DNA from: Phoronis ovalis
Lineage: Eukaryota; Phoronida; Phoronidae
Direction: 5' to 3'
DNA: 13,008 nucleotides
NCBI GenBank assembly: GCA_028565635.1
Contig: JAOXYB010108270.1
Coordinates: 7,930 to 20,937, forward strand
Part shown: one piece after another, positions 9,301 to 13,008 of the stretch
How the letters are laid out: every line of letters begins with the position of its first letter
Numbering within the stretch: the first letter of the stretch is position 1
Made by a program: the position numbers and the translations under genes
Notes under the pieces: model-generated
What the model was told of the DNA's origin: nothing
Databases searched by the model: none
The model's input: the letters and a program-made list of their open reading frames with translations, nothing else

Positions 9301-12300
9301 TATTCCTTAAAACCCCACACATCATCCAAAAAGAGCTAATCAGTTACAAATAATAATGTGATTATCTTGTATTAATTCAAATGAGTCTTCAACTCGTATT
9401 GCCGCCCCGGGGGCGATTATTAGAGAGGGGGCGATTATTGATTTATTTTTGTCACTAGAGGGGCGATTATTAGAGGGGGCGATTATTAGAGAAAATGCGG
9501 TATGCTGTACTTCTGTTAAAGAATTGGAATTTTAGTTCAAGATATACACTTAAGTTATATCTTAAAAGTTAAAAAAATCAAAATGGCGTAACATTTTCAG
9601 AAAGCATTTTTTTATGCATCTAGAGGTCATTTAGAGGATACAAATTCCCAAGGCAATAAATTTTTAATATCTGCAGAGACGTTCAAAATTGATGTTGAAA
9701 GGCCATTTAGAGGTAATGTAACGTTCATAAAAAGTCAATCGCGGCAAGCCCGTCTTTGCTAAAAGGCTCTCTAGTTATTGTTGGTAAGGGGTAGGGTTAG
9801 GATTGGGGTTGTTGTTAGGATTGGAATTGGGGTATGGGGTTAGAGTTGGGGTTAACTAGTTGCGGTGTGTATTATAATGGGCATCGGGTGTCAAGTGATT
9901 TCTAAAATTTACTGTCATTCAAAAATATATACGCTGTCGTAATAGTTATTTGATAAATCTACATGTATACCCTGTTGTAATAAGGGTTCATTAAAATAGA
10001 AAATAGATACCCTGTAGGAAATTCGGAAGGTGAAAAGGGGGTCTATAGGCGGACATGTATATAGTGACTTTGAATGACACTACACCCTAGGTATTCACGA
10101 GAACAAGCTTCACATATATAACATAAATACAATGGGACATTGTAAAGATAAGCTAAGAGCAGTCAAACAATTAGTTTACTGCCAAAGAGTAATTTTGTTT
10201 TTGATAGTAAACGTCAGAACTGTGAATATTTATAAACTGGTGCAAGAGTTATAGCACAGGACAAATTAAAAATATATAATGTTTATGTTTTGATTTTGCA
10301 CTCAAGCATATTACTAGGATATAATATTTACATGGAGTTATTGTGATAATATTGTGTAAATTATTTCACCTTCTCTTTCTTTAACTCCGAAGAAAACTAT
10401 CAGCACACAAAACATGTACAGACCGCATATTATACCAGTCGATATCATGTAGGCTTGTTTCTAAAAAAAAATCTGATGGACGTGTACTAAAATACGTCTT
10501 AGTGCAACATCTGAACAAATTCTGGTGGCTGTGAACCCTTATTTAGTTTCCTAACAAATTTTGATTCAGATTAAACTTTTTAATTACAATTAAAGACCAG
10601 TCAAGATATCTCACGCACATACTTTATGAAACGATAGGCTATGTGATGTCCTAAGCCCTACTACTGTATAACTAAATCAATAAATTAGTTCAACTCACTT
10701 GTTTGTTGACAACACTAGGAGGGAGGGTCGCTCCAATTTCGCCACTGCATTCACTTACACCGCTTCGAGCCACGTTTATAATTTGCCCTTGGACAGTAGT
10801 AGCAAATAAAGTTCCAACAATTTCAAATGCCATGCCTTAGAGGGAAAAACACTAACTGGATCAAAGAGGAATGTAATTAAATGCAAGATACATATATTAA
10901 AGATATCGTAGTTTCCTTTAGGGGCGTTAGCAACTATTTTCCTGCAGAAACTCAGAATAACTGTTTAGTGCCCTTTTCATCTAAGTGTATCACCATGTTA
11001 TATTGTATTGTGCTCTTGGGCAAGCATAATCGATGAATTAAAAAAAATGCCACTGGTCAGTTTGGATTGTTCAAACAAGATTGATAATTAATACCTCTGC
11101 TACATCCATAAATTTCTAACTACAAAATACAATGATATTATGGGGTCGCACCACGCTGCAAACGGTACTACCGTATTTTCTCAAATAATCGCCCAAAAAT
11201 GCTTTTAGGGGGGGTGATTAATAGAGAGGGGCGATTATTAGCTTCTTTATACTCCTAATCGGTTATTTCGAAGTTCTGTGTGTAATGTAATTTTTGTTTT
11301 CAAAGAAAAATTCTTCCAAGCCTTAAACAGAAATTTGTGCAGTAATATACCACCTTGCCCAACGTGGAAACACAAGTAGTGTGAAAGTCATCGGCAAGAA
11401 GCGTAAATCACCTCCTACCGTACTCGGTATGGAAATTCTATTGAAAATATTGGAGATGATCCGAAGTTGTTTTGCGAGCCAAAACACTTAGAAAAAGATA
11501 ATTTGGGGAAATATTACTAATAAATACACATCACCCAAAAAAGAGCTAATCAACTATATATAATAATGAATTAAAATGTCATTATCTCGCATTAATTTAA
11601 TCGGGTTTTAAGCTAAAATTGCCGCCCCGGGGATGATTATTAGAGAGGGGGCGATAATTGATAATTTATTTTAGTCACCAGAGGGGGCAATTATTAGAGA
11701 AACTACGCCAAGTGACACATAGACCTGTACTAACAGACGCACAGCTTCTCTGTTTTAACTACAATCAGTTGTCAGTATGCATTGTGTTATTTACTTACGG
11801 AACGCTGTAGCGTTGTCCCTTTCTTTCTGATCAGCACTGAGATACATAGTTAGTGAAGTATAAGGTACATGCAAACACTAAAATGCAAAAACATCATAGC
11901 ATACATGAGTCGAGCAATAATTACTTATACCCCGGTTTTGCAACGAACCCGAAAAAATGTGAGAAATAACAATTAATGGCTAAAAATCCCACAACCATGC
12001 ATGTAACATTAAATTATGTTATATTATTTATATATCAATGCAACTTTCGTATTGTTATCAAGTGTAGTACAAAACATATATATTCACCGTAAGGCAAGTT
12101 TGAAATAAGCAATAGCTGACCAAATACCATGCAACTCGAGCATCATCTGGGATGTCTGGAACATACCATAAGAGGAAGTACATCCCACAACCAAACGGCA
12201 TAGAGAATATAATCCTAAATTAAATGTGGTAAAATAAATGCTGTATTGATCGTTCTGTAATGTATAATAATTTGTCATCATTAATTTAACCTCCATAAAA

Positions 12301-12725
12301 TCATACCTTGTTAGACTCAGCAACAAAAAAGGTAAAGGTAAATGTATGATCTTGCATCAACAGTAACTTTTCAGCTGATTTTACACGATTACCTCGATCT
12401 CCTTTTATATTACATGACCGGAAAGGCATCGTGACGAGTGATCGTAATTATTCATTGTATACAGTACACGTAGATAATATAAATCAGGAACACAACGTCA
12501 CGTACTTTATTTATTCACAAATTGTTTCTTTTTACCTATATTGGTATTCAGTGGTAAGTTTAATGATCATTGCTTGTAATATCTACAGGTATACATAGCT
12601 CACCATGGTTTTAATTTGCCTAGTTTCGAATCTCTCCTACTAATAAGATAACCACAGATCGGATCAGTGATAGCGTCCCATACCTTTCCAACAAGCAACA
12701 CTATAGATAACTGATATGGCTGAAT
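6362..12725 (-). CDS. MFSD2: MFSD2-type sodium-dependent lysophosphatidylcholine symporter (5' partial)
   Basis: Eleven minus-strand exons in transcript order: 12604-12725, 12088-12214, 11799-11877, 10699-10835, 10370-10460, 8311-8423, 8116-8199, 7751-7834, 7409-7542, 7068-7205 and 6362-6731. All have GT/AG borders and matching phases: 1,479 nt, 492 residues plus stop. Landmarks: VWDAITDP with both Asp of the MelB/MFSD2 cation site (residues 17 and 21 here), VPYTSLTMYLS, ERDNATAFRM, HGPYVKLTFAFLFIS, ITQGN, IPLWQF with IGKKK, SMLPDVLDE, FFNKMASG with the TM11 Lys, GACTQPPSV, and YPITEERR closing TM12. SEC in the large outer loop and GAC before TM12 could form the disulfide known in MFSD2A. The family imports lysophospholipids at the plasma membrane. 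TM1 and the start codon lie beyond the right edge. The tail after YPITEERR runs about 90 residues, longer than usual. MFSD2A and MFSD2B cannot be told apart. Confidence 0.95.
6911..6947. repeat. Perfect 13-bp inverted repeat with 11-base loop
   Basis: GCTGGGACTAATA (6911-6923) is exactly reverse-complemented at 6935-6947 around an AT-rich loop. It lies in the last intron of the transporter gene (6732-7067), about 120 bases downstream of the exon that ends at 7068. It could be a tiny MITE remnant or an RNA hairpin in the pre-mRNA. Confidence 0.85.
8786..9502. mobile_element. Non-autonomous TIR transposon, copy 1
   Basis: The left end TACCATATTTTCTC-TAATAATCGCCC (8786-8811) and the right end (9477-9502) are inverted copies of 26 bases with two mismatches. 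If the outer TA is a target-site duplication, the true TIR starts CC(A/G)(T/C)ATTTTCTC, which would suit the Tc1/mariner/pogo superfamily. Beneath each end lie further GGGCGATTATTAGAG units, in clusters near 8843-8890 and 9409-9490, plus a perfect 11-base palindrome at 8801-8823. The interior shares long stretches with copy 2 but carries extra sequence around 8910-9040. No intact transposase is present. Confidence 0.85.
9784..9865 (+). repeat. G-rich degenerate telomere-like tract
   Basis: The plus strand reads runs such as ggggtagggttagg, attggggtt, attgggg, atggggttag and ttggggtt, i.e. irregular variants of TTAGGG/TTGGGG. There are more than four G runs of three or four bases in about 80 bases, so intramolecular G-quadruplex formation is possible. 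It lies in a transporter intron, so the transcribed RNA carries the C-rich strand. Confidence 0.6.
10836..11798 (-). other. Second-largest transporter intron (963 bases)
   Basis: This intron lies between the exons coding ERDNATAF and MAFEIVG. More than half of it is the second TIR element (11169-11710); the rest is AT-rich and unremarkable. The flanking exons join c|gc to Arg, matching the R-M step typical of MFSD2 proteins. Confidence 0.8.
11169..11710. mobile_element. Non-autonomous TIR transposon, copy 2
   Basis: Same family and orientation as the copy at 8786-9502. The left end TACCGTATTTTCTC-AAATAATCGCCC (11169-11194) is well kept. The right end (11685-11710) is eroded and has lost its final TA. 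Shared interior blocks include agtcatcgg, aagcgtaaatcacctcct, ggaaatattact and attgccgccccgggg. It is about 175 bases shorter than copy 1, mainly because it lacks the segment near 8910-9040. The many differences show that both insertions are old. Confidence 0.85.
12215..12603 (-). other. Transporter intron, nothing else seen
   Basis: This 389-base intron lies between the exon ending KLKPtg and the one opening gIIFSMP; the split codon makes the Trp of the conserved PW step. It is AT-rich, and no repeat or other gene was recognised. Confidence 0.8.
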
Positions 12726-13008
12726 CTACAAAAGACAGCTATATCTAATCTAAAAAAACAACAACAGTAAGGGGCCGTTCATTAATTATGTCAACAAAAT
12801 AGGGGGGAGGGGGTTTGAAGAAGTTTGACAATTGTTGACATGGGGGAGGGAGGGAGTTCAAGATAAATTGACGTCAACATATGTTATTTTTACTTAAGTT
12901 TGGTACTGACTTCTTTGAAGAAAAGTTCTTGGTTTTTATTGAAGATTGTAGTCGGCTTTCTTTGATGAAAGGTGCATGCGTTATTGAAGTCACCGCTAAA
13001 GGCCAGCT
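12726..13008. other. Upstream intron of the transporter, running off the window
   Basis: The acceptor for the first visible exon is tgtcttttgtag (minus strand) ending at 12726. An alternative acceptor slightly upstream would put a TAG in frame, so this one was chosen. No exon for TM1 or the start codon is visible before base 13008. The segment holds the repeat-like piece at 12771-12880. Confidence 0.6.
12771..12880 (+). mobile_element. Possible transposon end with GGGGCCGTTCATTAATTA motif
   Basis: The sequence opens GGGGCCGTTCATTAATTATG and is followed by purine-rich runs (aggggggaggggg, gggggagggaggg). Three gtcaac/gttgac-type motifs are interspersed, ending in the palindrome TTGACGTCAA (12868-12877). 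Very similar GGGGCCGTTCA openings recur, as I recall, at the ends of dispersed DNA repeats in many invertebrate genomes. The opposite end is not visible here, so boundaries are approximate. Confidence 0.4.

Larger units (their letters stand above)
8424..10369 (-). other. Largest transporter intron (1,946 bases)
   Basis: This intron lies between the exons coding KEREG and VIHEQPEP. It contains the TIR element at 8786-9502 and the G-rich tract at 9784-9865. It also has two imperfect copies of a segment containing catttagagg (near 9628 and 9702). No missing exon is needed: the flanking exons join as g|gt to Gly and the reading continues through a conserved MFSD2 segment. A 68-codon plus-strand ORF at 8596-8802 has no supporting features. 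Confidence 0.8.

Noticed and set aside
12868-12877. TTGACGTCAA palindrome as a promoter CRE for the transporter
   Set aside because: It sits at the end of a repeat-like piece in an internal intron, not near a visible transcription start.

Overview
The window is nuclear DNA of an invertebrate animal; the species cannot be fixed from sequence alone. It is AT-rich, genes are split into small exons with GT/AG junctions, the recognisable families are metazoan (C-type lectin fold, PAN/Apple fold, an MFSD2-type transporter), and introns carry short inverted-repeat transposon copies. Most coding exons are too short to show as long ORFs; I assembled them by following splice sites, reading phase and protein similarity.

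Layout, left to right. (1) 1-180: a 13-bp minisatellite running off the left edge, then CA/CATA microsatellites, inside the intron before a lectin exon. (2) 300-1058, plus strand: a C-type lectin-like exon followed by a PAN/Apple-like exon. Both start in the same phase, but the best donor after the lectin exon puts the PAN exon out of frame, so the locus may be two gene ends, a broken gene or a one-base assembly error. (3) 1059-2934: no gene seen; it holds a foldback (MITE-like) inverted repeat. (4) 2935-6000, plus strand: a perfect CRE-containing palindrome, then a six-exon gene whose exons join in phase into a complete 270-residue protein. I do not recognise it firmly. Its motif order recalls the TASOR/TEX15 (DUF3715) pseudo-PARP domain, here apparently as a stand-alone small protein. 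(5) 6362-12725, minus strand: eleven exons of an MFSD2-type lysophosphatidylcholine symporter, convergent with gene 4. All junctions agree in phase and give 492 residues plus stop; only the N-terminus (about TM1) lies beyond the right edge. (6) Two of its introns carry copies of one TIR transposon family (8786-9502 and 11169-11710), and a further repeat-like element lies at 12771-12880.

The genes show no sign of working together: a probable secreted or surface lectin fragment, an uncertain possibly nuclear protein, and a membrane lipid transporter. The most interesting items are the unrecognised six-exon gene, the phase break between lectin and PAN exons, and the paired transposon copies with shared internal coding-like sequence.
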